From GCA-003244245 sp963822695 (GTDB taxonomy: Bacteria > Actinomycetota > Actinomycetes > Mycobacteriales > Pseudonocardiaceae), in contig CAWGJH010000018.1 of NCBI GenBank assembly GCA_963822695.1, positions 1-64,000 on the forward strand: a stretch of 64,000 bases of DNA. The letters run 5' to 3'. Below the pieces are notes generated by a model. That model was not told the DNA's origin. It saw only the letters and a list, made by a program, of their open reading frames with translations, and searched no databases. Positions 52,025 to 60,686 of this stretch are shown here, in pieces. Each line of letters begins with the position of its first letter. Position 1 is the stretch's first letter. A program made the position numbers and the translations under genes.

Positions 52025-52786
52025 GTGAGCAACCTGCCGGTGTTTCTCGCCGAGCAGCTGCCTTCTGAGGGCGCCGAGACAACGCTGGCTGGACCCGAGG
52101 GCAGGCACGCCGCGACGGTGCGACGGTTGCGAGCCGGCGAGCGTCTGATGCTCACCGACGGCTGTGGTGAGCTGGCCCTGTGTGAGGTGCTCGATACCGG
52201 TCGGGATCGGCTGCGGCTGCGGGTGCTGCGCCGGACGATCGAGCAGGCTCCGGCGTTGCGGGTGACGCTGGCCCAGGCGCTGGTCAAGGGCCAGCGGGGG
52301 GAGCTGTCGGTGGAGCTGGCCACCGAGGCCGGGGTGGATACGGTATTGCCCTGGCGAGCTGCCCGCTGCGTGGCTCGCTGGGATGACGGGCCACGCGGGG
52401 CGAAGGCGCTGTCCCGTTGGCGAGAGACGGCGCGTGAGGCGGCCAAGCAGTCCCGCCGGGGATGGTTCCCCGAGGTGGCCGAGCCAGTGGGCACCACCGC
52501 GCTCGGGCAGCGCTGTGCCGCTGCGGCGGGGTGCCTGGTGCTGCATGAAAGCGCGACCGATCCGTTGCCCTCGGTGCCGTTACCCGCTGCGGGGGAACTC
52601 CTACTGGTGGTCGGGCCGGAGGGCGGCATCACCGAGGCCGAATTGGCCACCCTCACCGCCGCGGGGGGCCGGCCAGTGCGGCTGGGTCCGGGGGTTTTGC
52701 GTTCTTCGAGTGTTGGTGCGGTTGCTCTCGGTGCAATTGGGGCACTCTCTCAACGGTGGGCCATGCGCTATTCGGGTGACAAATAG
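52025..52786 (+). CDS. rsmE: 16S rRNA (uracil-1498-N3)-methyltransferase
   Basis: 253 residues from GTG 52025. PUA-like N-terminus (LPVFLAEQLP, GRHAATVRRLRAGERLMLTD) and a SPOUT methyltransferase knot with VGPEGGITEAEL and LGPGVLRSSSVGAVALGAIGAL (family LG.RILR.ETA; here SSSVGA). It methylates U1498 of 16S rRNA. Normal length and position after dnaJ. Confidence 0.92.
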   Translation: MSNLPVFLAEQLPSEGAETTLAGPEGRHAATVRRLRAGERLMLTDGCGELALCEVLDTGRDRLRLRVLRRTIEQAPALRVTLAQALVKGQRGELSVELATEAGVDTVLPWRAARCVARWDDGPRGAKALSRWRETAREAAKQSRRGWFPEVAEPVGTTALGQRCAAAAGCLVLHESATDPLPSVPLPAAGELLLVVGPEGGITEAELATLTAAGGRPVRLGPGVLRSSSVGAVALGAIGALSQRWAMRYSGDK

Positions 52787-53089
52787 CGCGCTTCGCCGCG
52801 AAAAGAGTTACCTTAAGTAGGAAATACGACGACGACCACCTGATCGAGTAAAGATACAGTGTGGGCTCATAAGCCCAGAGTGACTCCGCCGGGCACCTCC
52901 CCCCTCGGTCCGGCGGCGCCGCGCCACGGCGGGACAATCCCCAGTTTTCGCCGTGGCGCGGCATCCTAATCCCGCCGCGTGCCGCGCCTCGGGCGGTGCG
53001 GGCGTACGTGCGAAATCTCTACGTGTGAAATCGTGAAACCCTGCGGACTCGGGTGTCCGGCTAGCATCAGTCTTGCCGGTTGACCCGAG
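52787..53089. other. Intergenic region before phoH with hairpins
   Basis: Between rsmE and phoH. GGGCTCATAAGCCC at 52863-52876 forms a short hairpin. GCCGCGCCACGGCG at 52918-52931 and its exact complement CGCCGTGGCGCGGC at 52949-52962 form a strong 14-bp-arm hairpin with a 17-nt loop, a likely terminator or attenuator although no T-run follows. An AT-richer tract (52800-52860) could hold a promoter. Confidence 0.55.
52918..52962. terminator. 14-bp-arm inverted repeat after rsmE
   Basis: Perfect inverted repeat 52918-52931 / 52949-52962, loop 17 nt, about 130 bp after the rsmE stop and 128 bp before phoH. It is the strongest hairpin in the core half of the window. No T-tract; it may end the hrcA-dnaJ-rsmE transcript or act in the phoH leader. 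Confidence 0.5.
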
Positions 53090-54205
53090 ATGCGCGAGCG
53101 CGCAGGAAGCAGGACCCACGCCCACGTGACTCATACCCCAGTGACTCATACCCCAGTGGAGGGCGCCTCCCGATCCAGTTCGGAAACGACGCAGCCCGGA
53201 CCGGTCCAGTCGAAGATTGTGATCCCAGATTCTGCCGTGCTGGCCCTGCTGGGGTCTCGCGACGAGAATCTCAGGGTGACCGAGGACCTGCTCACCGCCG
53301 ACGTGCACGTGCGGGGCAACGAGGTCACCCTCTCCGGCACCCCGGCGGACGTCGCATTCGCCGAGCGAGCCTTCGGCGAGTTGGTCATCCTGGCCTGCCG
53401 TGGCCAGCAGCTCGGCCCGGATGCGGTCCGGGCGACCCTGGCGATGCTCGCCCAGGGGAACGCGGAATCGCCTGCCGAGGTGCTCAGCCTGGACATTCTC
53501 TCCCGGCGCGGTCGCACGATCCGGCCCAAAACGCTGAATCAGAAGCGTTACGTCGATGCCATCGATCGCTGCACCATCGTGTTCGGCATCGGACCCGCCG
53601 GTACCGGCAAGACCTACCTGGCGATGGCCAAGGCGGTGCAGGCGCTGCAGGCCAAGCAGGTCAACCGGATCATCCTCACCCGGCCGGCGGTCGAGGCGGG
53701 GGAGCGGTTGGGTTTCTTGCCCGGTACCCTGTACGAGAAGATCGACCCGTACCTGCGCCCGCTGTACGATGCGCTGCACGACATGCTCGATCCGGAGTCG
53801 ATCCCCAAGCTGATGGCCGCCGGAACCATCGAGGTCGCCCCGCTGGCCTACATGCGCGGGCGCACCCTCAACGAGGCCTTCATCATCCTCGACGAGGCGC
53901 AGAACACCACCCAGGAGCAGATGAAGATGTTCCTCACCCGGCTTGGCTTCGGCTCCCAGGTCGTGGTCACCGGTGACGTCACCCAGATCGATCTGCCGGG
54001 CGGTCAGGTGTCCGGGCTGCGGATCGTGCAGGAGATCCTCGATGGGGTGGACGACGTGCACTTCGCACAGCTGTCCAGTGCCGACGTGGTCCGTCACCGG
54101 CTGGTCACCGACATCGTGGACGCCTATGCGCGGTGGGACGCCGGCCAGGAGACCACCGGTGCGCGCCCGGTGCTCAACCGTGCCGACCGCCGCCGGAGGC
54201 GGTGA
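53090..54205 (+). CDS. phoH: PhoH-like ATPase
   Basis: 371 residues from ATG 53090; GTG 53126 is an alternative. The extreme N-terminus contains a 15-bp direct DNA repeat (GTGACTCATACCCCA twice, 53126-53155). A KH-like N-terminal region leads into the ATPase: Walker A GPAGTGKTYLAMA near 167, TRPAVEAGERLGFLPG, and Walker B FIILDEAQNTTQEQ. Typically an RNA-related NTPase linked with the endonuclease YbeY encoded next. Confidence 0.93.
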   Translation: MRERAGSRTHAHVTHTPVTHTPVEGASRSSSETTQPGPVQSKIVIPDSAVLALLGSRDENLRVTEDLLTADVHVRGNEVTLSGTPADVAFAERAFGELVILACRGQQLGPDAVRATLAMLAQGNAESPAEVLSLDILSRRGRTIRPKTLNQKRYVDAIDRCTIVFGIGPAGTGKTYLAMAKAVQALQAKQVNRIILTRPAVEAGERLGFLPGTLYEKIDPYLRPLYDALHDMLDPESIPKLMAAGTIEVAPLAYMRGRTLNEAFIILDEAQNTTQEQMKMFLTRLGFGSQVVVTGDVTQIDLPGGQVSGLRIVQEILDGVDDVHFAQLSSADVVRHRLVTDIVDAYARWDAGQETTGARPVLNRADRRRRR

Positions 54206-54212
54206 TCCGTCA

Positions 54213-54782
54213 GTGGGCATCGAGATCCGCAACGAGTCCGGCACCGCCATCTCCGAGGCATCGATCGTGTCGGCGGCGCGTTTCGCGATGGATCGGATGG
54301 GCGTCAGCCCATTAGCCGAACTGTCCGTGCTGCTGGTCAGCAGCGGGGTGATGACCGATCTGCATGAGCGCTGGATGGATCTGCCGGGGCCCACCGATGT
54401 GATGGCCTTCCCGATGGACGACGCGGACGAGGGCGGTCTGCTGGCTGGTGGCAAGCCGGACAGCCCATCCGGTGGTCCTGCGCTGCTCGGTGACATCGTG
54501 CTGTGCCCAGAGGTCGCGAGGGAACAGGCCGCCGCAGCGGGTCATTCAGTGCTCGATGAGCTGCACCTGCTCACTGTGCACGGCGTGCTGCATCTGCTGG
54601 GTTACGACCACGCCGAGCCCGCCGAGGAGCGCGAGATGTTCGCCCTGCAGGACCGGGTCCTCGAGGAGTTCCGGCGCGCCGACCGGGCCATCCGGCGCCG
54701 GATCGCCCAGCGGGACGCGGACACCCGGCTACTGGGGGTGGTCGGTCTGGACGGGCCGGAGGACTCCGGCTCTCCGGGATAG
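54213..54782 (+). CDS. ybeY: Endoribonuclease YbeY (rRNA maturation factor)
   Basis: 189 residues from GTG 54213, 7 bp after phoH. Metal site HGVLHLLGYDHAEPAEEREMF (HGxLHLxGYDH), and upstream PTDVMAFPMD and LGDIVLCPEVA. Single-strand endonuclease needed for 16S 3'-end processing and ribosome quality control. The Gly/Ser-rich insertion (LLAGGKPDSPSGGP) is typical of actinobacteria. Confidence 0.95.
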   Translation: MGIEIRNESGTAISEASIVSAARFAMDRMGVSPLAELSVLLVSSGVMTDLHERWMDLPGPTDVMAFPMDDADEGGLLAGGKPDSPSGGPALLGDIVLCPEVAREQAAAAGHSVLDELHLLTVHGVLHLLGYDHAEPAEEREMFALQDRVLEEFRRADRAIRRRIAQRDADTRLLGVVGLDGPEDSGSPG

Positions 54783-54821
54783 CCCCCGGAACAGCCCCCG
54801 GAATAGCGAACCGGCCTGACA

Positions 54822-56192
54822 GTGCTGACGTCTTCGGTTCCCCTGCTCGTGCTGGCCGCCGCCTTGGTGGTGGCTGCGGGCGGTTTTGCTGCGGCTGACG
54901 CCGCGCTGGGCACAGTGTCGCGGGCCCGGGTCGACGCGCTGGTGCGCTCTGGCTGGTTTGGCGCTGGGGCACTTGCGCTCGTCGTCGCCGACCGGCCCCG
55001 GCATGTCAACCTGCTGCTGTTGCTGCGGCTGAGCTGCGAGCTGACCGCGACGGTGCTGGTCACCGTCGCGGCGGTGCGGGCATTGTCGTCGATCTGGCTG
55101 GCGGTCCTGGTCGCCGGGTTGGCGATGGTGGTGGTGACCTATGTGGTCGTCGGGGTGGGTCCGCGTACCATCGGGCGCCAGCACGCCTACCGCGTCGGCC
55201 TCCTGGTGGCTGGCCCGGTCCGGGTGCTGGGCCGGATCCTGGGCCCGTTATCGCGGCTGCTCATCGTCGTTGGCAATGCGATCACGCCCGGCCGGGGTTT
55301 CCCGGAAGGGCCGTTCAGCTCCGAGGTTGAACTCCGAGAGCTAGTGGATATGGCGGGTCAGCGCGGCGTGGTCGAGGCCGGCGAGGCCGAGATGATCCAC
55401 TCCGTGTTCGAACTGGGGGACACCGTGGCCCGCGAGGTGATGGTGCCCCGGACCGAGATCGTCTGGATTGAGCAGGGCAAGTCGGTAGGCCAGGCAGTGG
55501 CACTGTGCCTGCGTTCCGGATTCTCCCGGATCCCCGTGATCGGGGACAGCGTCGATGACATCGTCGGTGTCGTGCACCTCAAGCATCTACTGGCGGCCGA
55601 GCAGCAGGGCGACCTCGCTGGCGGCCCCACTGTCGGTGAGGTGATGCGGCCCGCGACGTTCGTGCCTGACTCCAAGTTGCTGACCGTGCTACTCAAGGAG
55701 ATGCAGGTCTCACACAACCACATGGCCGTTGTCGTCAACGAGTACGGCGGCACCGCTGGCCTGCTGACGATCGAGGATATCCTCGAGGAGATCGTCGGCG
55801 AGATCACTGACGAGTCCGACACCGACCAGCGGCCGCCGATCGAGCGCCTCGGGGACGGTACGGTACGCGTGACCAGCCGGCTGCCGGTGATCGACCTAGG
55901 TGAGTTGTTCGAGGTGGACCTCGCGGACACCGACGTGGAGACCGTCGGTGGGCTACTGGCCCAGCGGTTGGGCCGGGTGCCGGTGCCCGGTGCCGTGGTC
56001 GAGGTGGCCGGCTTGCGGCTGCGCGCCGAGGGCGGCAACGATCGTCGTGGGCGGTTGCGCATCACCACCGTCACCGCACGCCGGGTCTCCGCGCAGCCGG
56101 ATCCCCAGACATATCGAACCCATACCTATCGACCCCAGGTTTACCCCGCCGCGGCCGACCCGCCGCAGGAAGCGAGCGACACCCGTGCCTGA
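54822..56192 (+). CDS. CNNM/CorC-type membrane protein with CBS domains
   Basis: 456 residues from GTG 54822. An N-terminal CNNM (DUF21) domain with three to four hydrophobic helices (LLVLAAALVVAAGGFAAADA, WLAVLVAGLAMVVVTYVVVG). Then PRTEIVWIEQ, two CBS motifs (VPDSKLLTVLLKEMQVSHNHMAVVVNEYGGTAGLLTIEDILEEIVGEI) and the CorC_HlyC domain. Linked to Mg export or divalent cation tolerance in other bacteria. Its stop overlaps the next start. Confidence 0.9.
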   Translation: MLTSSVPLLVLAAALVVAAGGFAAADAALGTVSRARVDALVRSGWFGAGALALVVADRPRHVNLLLLLRLSCELTATVLVTVAAVRALSSIWLAVLVAGLAMVVVTYVVVGVGPRTIGRQHAYRVGLLVAGPVRVLGRILGPLSRLLIVVGNAITPGRGFPEGPFSSEVELRELVDMAGQRGVVEAGEAEMIHSVFELGDTVAREVMVPRTEIVWIEQGKSVGQAVALCLRSGFSRIPVIGDSVDDIVGVVHLKHLLAAEQQGDLAGGPTVGEVMRPATFVPDSKLLTVLLKEMQVSHNHMAVVVNEYGGTAGLLTIEDILEEIVGEITDESDTDQRPPIERLGDGTVRVTSRLPVIDLGELFEVDLADTDVETVGGLLAQRLGRVPVPGAVVEVAGLRLRAEGGNDRRGRLRITTVTARRVSAQPDPQTYRTHTYRPQVYPAAADPPQEASDTRA

Positions 56193-56538
56193 GACCGTCA
56201 ACCTCGACCCCGAGGACGCTAAGATCGTGACGCTGGCGCGCTCGGCGCAAGCCCGCACCGGCGCCCAGGAGGGTGCCGCGGTGCGGGATACTCATGGGCG
56301 CACCTACACCGGCGTCACGGTCTCGCTGCCCTCGCTGGCGCTGACCGCGCTGCAGGCGGCGGTGGCGGCGGCGGTGGCCAGCGGGGCGACCGGCTTGGAG
56401 GCGGCTGCGGTGGTATCTGGATCGGGGTCGGTGGACGCTGCCTCTCTGGCCGCGGTCCACGAGCTCGGGCCAGCTGTCCCGGTGCTGGTGGCCGATCAGC
56501 GGGGCAGCGTCCACAACGTCCTGCGCGCGGCGGGGTGA
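56185..56538 (+). CDS. Cytidine deaminase-fold protein without catalytic zinc site
   Basis: 117 residues from GTG 56185. The position between corC and era and strands such as AAVRDTHGRTYTGVTVSLPSLALTALQAAVAAAVASGA match the mycobacterial Rv2365c-type gene. The usual zinc ligands of deaminases (C/H-A-E and PCxxC) are absent: the segment after the first strand reads SLPSLALTAL, and no Cys occurs at all. Probably a structural or regulatory paralogue rather than an enzyme. Confidence 0.75.
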   Translation: MPETVNLDPEDAKIVTLARSAQARTGAQEGAAVRDTHGRTYTGVTVSLPSLALTALQAAVAAAVASGATGLEAAAVVSGSGSVDAASLAAVHELGPAVPVLVADQRGSVHNVLRAAG

Positions 56539-57482
56539 CCGTGGCCCAGGATGAAGCACCGCACACCGCAGGGCCGTTCCGGGCCGGGTTCGCCTGCCTG
56601 GTGGGTAGGCCCAACGTCGGCAAGTCAACATTGACCAACTCGCTGGTGGGCCAGAAGGTGGCGATCACCTCCAGCCGGCCCCAGACCACCCGACACACTA
56701 TCCGGGGAATCGTGCACCAGCCCCACGGGCAGCTCGTGCTGGTGGACACGCCCGGCCTGCACCGGCCCCGCACGTTGCTCGGTCAGCGGCTCAACAGTCT
56801 GGTGCGCGCGACCTGGTCTGAGGTGGACGCGATCGGTTTCTGCGTGCCCGCCGACGCCGCGATCGGGTCCGGAGACCGGTTCATCGCCGGTGAGTTGGCC
56901 GCACTGGCCCGGCGCACCCCGGTGTTCGGCATCGTGACCAAGACCGACCTGGTGGCCCCGCAGCGAGTAGCCGAGCACCTCGCCGGGCTGGCTGAGCTGG
57001 CGCGCTCGGCCGGTTTCGGTGAGTTCGCCGAGCTGGTGCCGGTGTCCGCGGTCGATGGTTTCCAGGTGGGGCTGCTCGCTGACCTGCTGCTGGCGCGGAT
57101 GCCGGAATCGCCACCGCTGTATCCCAGTGGGGAGCTCACCGACGAACCGGAGCAGACCCTGGTCGCTGAGCTGGTCCGGGAGGCGGCGCTGGAGGGCGTG
57201 CGCGATGAGCTGCCGCACTCGCTGGCCGTCGTGGTGGAGGAGATGAACCCCCGGGAGGGGCGGGCTGACCTGCTCGACGTCTACGCGCATCTCTACGTGG
57301 AGCGCGACAGCCAGAAAGCGATCGTGATCGGACGCGGCGGCCAGCGGCTCAAGGAGGTCGGCAGCCGCGCACGGGCGCACATCGAGGCCCTGCTGGGCGT
57401 CTCGGTGTACCTGGATCTGCACGTGAAGGTCGCCAAGGACTGGCAGCGCGATCCCAAGCAGCTGCGCCGGCTGGGTTTCTAG
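56535..57482 (+). CDS. era: GTPase Era
   Basis: 315 residues from GTG 56535 (GTGA overlap). GTPase motifs GRPNVGKSTLTN, DTPGLH and TKTDLV; the C-terminal KH domain has VIGRGGQRLKEVGSRARAHIEALL. It binds the 16S rRNA 3' end during 30S assembly. The end of the gene is duplicated just downstream. Confidence 0.96.
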   Translation: MTVAQDEAPHTAGPFRAGFACLVGRPNVGKSTLTNSLVGQKVAITSSRPQTTRHTIRGIVHQPHGQLVLVDTPGLHRPRTLLGQRLNSLVRATWSEVDAIGFCVPADAAIGSGDRFIAGELAALARRTPVFGIVTKTDLVAPQRVAEHLAGLAELARSAGFGEFAELVPVSAVDGFQVGLLADLLLARMPESPPLYPSGELTDEPEQTLVAELVREAALEGVRDELPHSLAVVVEEMNPREGRADLLDVYAHLYVERDSQKAIVIGRGGQRLKEVGSRARAHIEALLGVSVYLDLHVKVAKDWQRDPKQLRRLGF

Positions 57483-57501
57483 GGCCGGCTGGGTTTCTAG
57501 G
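57466..57501 (+). repeat. 18-bp tandem duplication across the era stop codon
   Basis: GCCGGCTGGGTTTCTAGG at 57466-57483 is repeated without gap at 57484-57501. The first copy contains the era stop TAG. The duplication leaves the protein unchanged; a slipped-strand event. Confidence 0.9.
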
Positions 57502-57554
57502 TCTGACGTGCGCGTCGCGTTCTCCTGCCGGCTCGGCGGTGCGACGATGGAAGG

Positions 57555-58292
57555 GTGAGCCTGTACCGCGACACCGGTGTTGTGCTGCGGGTGCAGAAGT
57601 TGGGCGAAGCCGATCGCATCATCACGCTGCTGACCCGCCGGAACGGGCCGGTGCGCGCGGTGGCCAAGGGCGTGCGGCGCACCTCATCGAGATTCGGCGC
57701 GAGGCTGGAGCCGTTCGGGCACGTTGACGTGCAGTTCTACCGCGGGCGGACGCTGGATATCATCACCCAGGTCGAGACGGTCAACGGCTTCGGTTCCCGG
57801 CTGGTCGGCGACTACGGCCGTTACACCACCGGCTGCGCGGTGCTGGAAACCGCCGAGCGGCTGGCTGGCGCCGAGGGTGAACCGGTGCTGCGGTTGTACC
57901 TGCTGGTCGTGGGTGCGCTGCGGGCGCTGGCTGACGGAGCGCGGCAAGCCCCCCTGGTGCTCGACGCGTTCCTGCTGCGCGCGATGGCCGCCGCCGGATG
58001 GGCGCCCGCGCTGACCGAATGCGCCCGATGCGGGGTACCGGGACCGCACCGGGCGTTCAGCGTTGCCGCGGGGGGTGTGGTCTGTCCCGGCTGCCGTCCG
58101 GCCGGCGCGGCCACCCCGTCGGCCCAGACCCTGGAGCTGCTCGACGCCCTGGTGCGGGGAAACTGGCGGATCGCCGAGGGGGCGCCGGCTGCGGTCCGCC
58201 GGGAGGGCAGCGGCCTGGTCGCCGCCCACCTGCAATGGCACCTCGAACGCCAACTCCGCTCCCTCCCGCTGGTTGAGCGTTCAGCCCCCTGA
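57555..58292 (+). CDS. recO: DNA repair protein RecO
   Basis: 245 residues from GTG 57555. N-terminal OB fold (SLYRDTGVVLRVQKLGEADRIITLLTRRNG, RAVAKGVRRTSSRFGARLEPF) and a helical C-terminal domain with a four-Cys zinc site (ECARCGVPGP and VCPGCRP). It works with RecR to load RecA. Normal length. Confidence 0.95.
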   Translation: MSLYRDTGVVLRVQKLGEADRIITLLTRRNGPVRAVAKGVRRTSSRFGARLEPFGHVDVQFYRGRTLDIITQVETVNGFGSRLVGDYGRYTTGCAVLETAERLAGAEGEPVLRLYLLVVGALRALADGARQAPLVLDAFLLRAMAAAGWAPALTECARCGVPGPHRAFSVAAGGVVCPGCRPAGAATPSAQTLELLDALVRGNWRIAEGAPAAVRREGSGLVAAHLQWHLERQLRSLPLVERSAP

Positions 58293-58343
58293 GAGCTCAC
58301 TGAATGCGCCAGGCGGCAGGATGGGCGCCGCAACTCGGACACC

Positions 58344-59201
58344 ATGGCGGGAGGGAGACCGGTGGTGGTGGTGCGTGCACCCGATCCGCATCCCTCCGGT
58401 GCCCGGCCACCGTTGATCCCCGCCGAGCGGGTGCCCCGGCACGTGGCCTTGGTGATGGATGGCAACGGGCGGTGGGCCCAGCAACGAGGGCTGCCCCGCA
58501 CCGAGGGTCACCGCCGTGGTGAGGCCGTGTTGCTGGACGTGGTGGGTGGCTGCATCGAGCTGGGTGTGAGGTGGCTGTCGGCTTATGCGTTCTCCACCGA
58601 GAACTGGCGACGCAGCCCCGATGAGGTGCGCTTCCTGATGGGCTTCAACCGTGACGTCATCCGCCGCCGTCGGGACCAGATGCACGAGATGGGCGTGCGG
58701 GTGCGCTGGGCTGGGCGTCGCCCGCGGTTGTGGCGCAGCGTGATCCGGGAGCTCGAGGTCGCCGAGGAGCTGACCGCGGGCAACACTGTCATGACCCTGA
58801 CCATGTGCGTGAACTACGGCGGTCGCGCCGAGATCGCCGACGCGGCGCGCGAGGTGGCTCGCCGGGCGGCCCGCGGGGAGATCGATCCGGAGCGGGTCGA
58901 TGAGCGGATGCTGGCCCGCTACCTGGACGAGCCGGACATGCCCGACGTCAACCTGTTCCTGCGACCCTCGGGCGAGCAGCGCATCTCCAACTTCCTCATC
59001 TGGCAGGCTGCCTACGCGGAGCTGGTGTTCCAGGACGTCCTGTTTCCCGATCTGGACCGCCGCGATCTATGGCGGGCCTGCGAGGTTTACGCCGCCCGTG
59101 ACCGCCGGTTCGGCCGTGCCATCGACAATGGGTCATCCGATACCGTGCCATCTCAGCCCATGCCATCCGAGCCCAAGACCTCTAGGAGGACGATCCGGTG
59201 A
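58344..59201 (+). CDS. uppS: Long-chain isoprenyl diphosphate synthase (Z-type, UppS family)
   Basis: 285 residues from ATG 58344. VPRHVALVMDGNGRWAQQRG (catalytic Asp), TEGHRRGEAVLLDVV, LSAYAFSTENWRRSPDEV, RPSGEQRISNFLIWQAAYAELVF. cis-Prenyl chain elongation to decaprenyl or undecaprenyl diphosphate for cell-wall lipid carriers. The stop overlaps the next gene. Confidence 0.95.
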   Translation: MAGGRPVVVVRAPDPHPSGARPPLIPAERVPRHVALVMDGNGRWAQQRGLPRTEGHRRGEAVLLDVVGGCIELGVRWLSAYAFSTENWRRSPDEVRFLMGFNRDVIRRRRDQMHEMGVRVRWAGRRPRLWRSVIRELEVAEELTAGNTVMTLTMCVNYGGRAEIADAAREVARRAARGEIDPERVDERMLARYLDEPDMPDVNLFLRPSGEQRISNFLIWQAAYAELVFQDVLFPDLDRRDLWRACEVYAARDRRFGRAIDNGSSDTVPSQPMPSEPKTSRRTIR

Positions 59202-59623
59202 GCCATGACGAGGGCGCGGCGAGTCTTGCCTGCACCTGGGAGTTGCTCGACGCCGCCCGGACGGCGCTGGAGCGCTACCAGGATGTCAAGGTGGACGACG
59301 ATGGCTCGCTGACCTTCCAGCACGCCGAGGTGCCCTGTGCGGTGCAGGCGGTGGAACTCGTCGAGGGCCTGGCGATGCTCAGCCTGACCTGTGTGGTCGC
59401 CTGGGATGTTCCTGACGACGGTGAGCTGGCCGCGCGGGTCGCCACGCGGGCTGGGCGAGGCTTGTTCGGCACCCTGGGGCTGGTCCGCACCGAGCGCGGG
59501 GCCGATGTGACGCTGCGTTACGCATTCCCGGCTGCCGGCTTGGGCACCGTGCCGCTGGGTACGCTGCTCATGCTGGTGGTCTCCGCAGCCTCTCAGGTGC
59601 GTGACGAGTTGCTCGCCGCGTGA
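59198..59623 (+). CDS. YbjN-like hypothetical protein
   Basis: 141 residues from GTG 59198 with 4-bp overlap to uppS. Compact alpha/beta (LLDAARTALERYQDVKVDDDGSLTF, VELVEGLAMLSLTCVVAWDVPDD, VTLRYAFPAAGLGTVPLGTLLMLVVSAAS), like YbjN/type III chaperone-fold proteins of unknown function. Confidence 0.7.
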   Translation: MSHDEGAASLACTWELLDAARTALERYQDVKVDDDGSLTFQHAEVPCAVQAVELVEGLAMLSLTCVVAWDVPDDGELAARVATRAGRGLFGTLGLVRTERGADVTLRYAFPAAGLGTVPLGTLLMLVVSAASQVRDELLAA

Positions 59624-59636
59624 TCTCTGACCGGTC

Positions 59637-60053
59637 TCAGGACGTCGCGCAGTCGGCGCAGCGGCCGGAGATCTCTATCGTGTGGTCGATGTCGGTGAAG
59701 CCGTGGTCGTCGGCGACTTTCTCGGCCCACAGTTCCACGGTCGGGCCCTCGACTTCCACCGTGCGCCCGCAGTGCCGGCACACCAGGTGATGATGGTGAT
59801 GCGCCGAGCAACGCCGGTAGACAGCTTCGCCGCTGGCGGTGCGCAGCACGTCAACCTCACCGGCCTCGGCCAACGTCTGCAGGGTGCGGTACACCGTAGT
59901 CAAGCCGATGCCCTCGCCACAGCGTCGTAGCTTCTCGTGGATCTCCTGGGCGGATCGGAAGCCGTCGGTGTCGTCGAGCAGCCTGGACACTGCGGTCCGC
60001 TGCCGGGTCGAGCGCAGCCGATGGACCGGGTCGGCCGGACCCGAGGCGCTCAT
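59637..60053 (-). CDS. zur: Fur-family zinc uptake regulator
   Basis: 138 residues. Winged HTH (LRSTRQRTAVSRLLDDTDGFRSAQEIHEKL, TTVYRTLQTLAEAGEVD), then the His-rich metal site HHHHHLVCRHCG and the second Cys pair (GRCADCATS) for structural zinc. Its place next to an SmtB-type gene is as in mycobacteria (Rv2358-Rv2359), where Zur represses zinc uptake. The start overlaps the arsR-type gene by 4 bp. Confidence 0.9.
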   Translation of the reverse strand: MSASGPADPVHRLRSTRQRTAVSRLLDDTDGFRSAQEIHEKLRRCGEGIGLTTVYRTLQTLAEAGEVDVLRTASGEAVYRRCSAHHHHHLVCRHCGRTVEVEGPTVELWAEKVADDHGFTDIDHTIEISGRCADCATS

Positions 60054-60424
60054 TCCTCCTCCACGTGTGTGACGGCCTCCACCACGATGTGCGACAGGTG
60101 CTCGTCAACCAGCCGGTAGACGACCTCCCGGCCGTGCCGCTCGCTGTCCACCACCCCAGCGGATTTGAGCACCCGCAGGTGCTGGCTGATCAGCGGCTGG
60201 GTGACGCCCAGCGCGTCGACCAGCTCGTGGACGCAGCGCTCGCTGTCGCGCAGCTGCAGCACGATGGAGATCCGCACCGGCGCGGACAGCGCTCGCAGCA
60301 GCTCGCCGGCCGCCACCAGGGTCGCCCGTGGGCGGGTCGCCGCCGGACCGGGAGCCGGTCGACCGGGCGAATGCTCGTCATCGATGGCCGGGTCCGGTAC
60401 TGCGTCTGCGGTGACACCCGCCAT
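60050..60424 (-). CDS. smtB: ArsR/SmtB-family metal-responsive regulator
   Basis: 124 residues from ATG 60424; the frame is open upstream (to 60502), with a less likely start. ArsR HTH: RALSAPVRISIVLQLRDSERCVHELVDALGVTQPLISQHLRVLKSAGVVDSER. The C-terminal DEHLSHIVVEAVTHVEEE supplies His/Glu ligands like the alpha5 zinc site of SmtB. It senses excess zinc and controls the zur operon in relatives. Confidence 0.88.
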   Translation of the reverse strand: MAGVTADAVPDPAIDDEHSPGRPAPGPAATRPRATLVAAGELLRALSAPVRISIVLQLRDSERCVHELVDALGVTQPLISQHLRVLKSAGVVDSERHGREVVYRLVDEHLSHIVVEAVTHVEEE

Positions 60425-60686
60425 CGCCGTCTGCCTCGCTTCCCGCGCTCGACCCCGATCCGCCGGCCATGGTAGGCGCCGGGTCACCTGCCACGACGCC
60501 ACCTGCCCGGCAGGTCGCTCACGTCATTCTCCTGGTGACAAGGTGCCGGCCGTCGCCGAGGGTGGTGCTGTGAACGACTGGTGAACGACTACGGCAGCGT
60601 ACGTGCGCTCGACGCCGAGCGGGGGTTCGGATCCGACGATCGCTAATGTGGACACGACCGGCGTAACGACCCACCAGGAGCTCCCA

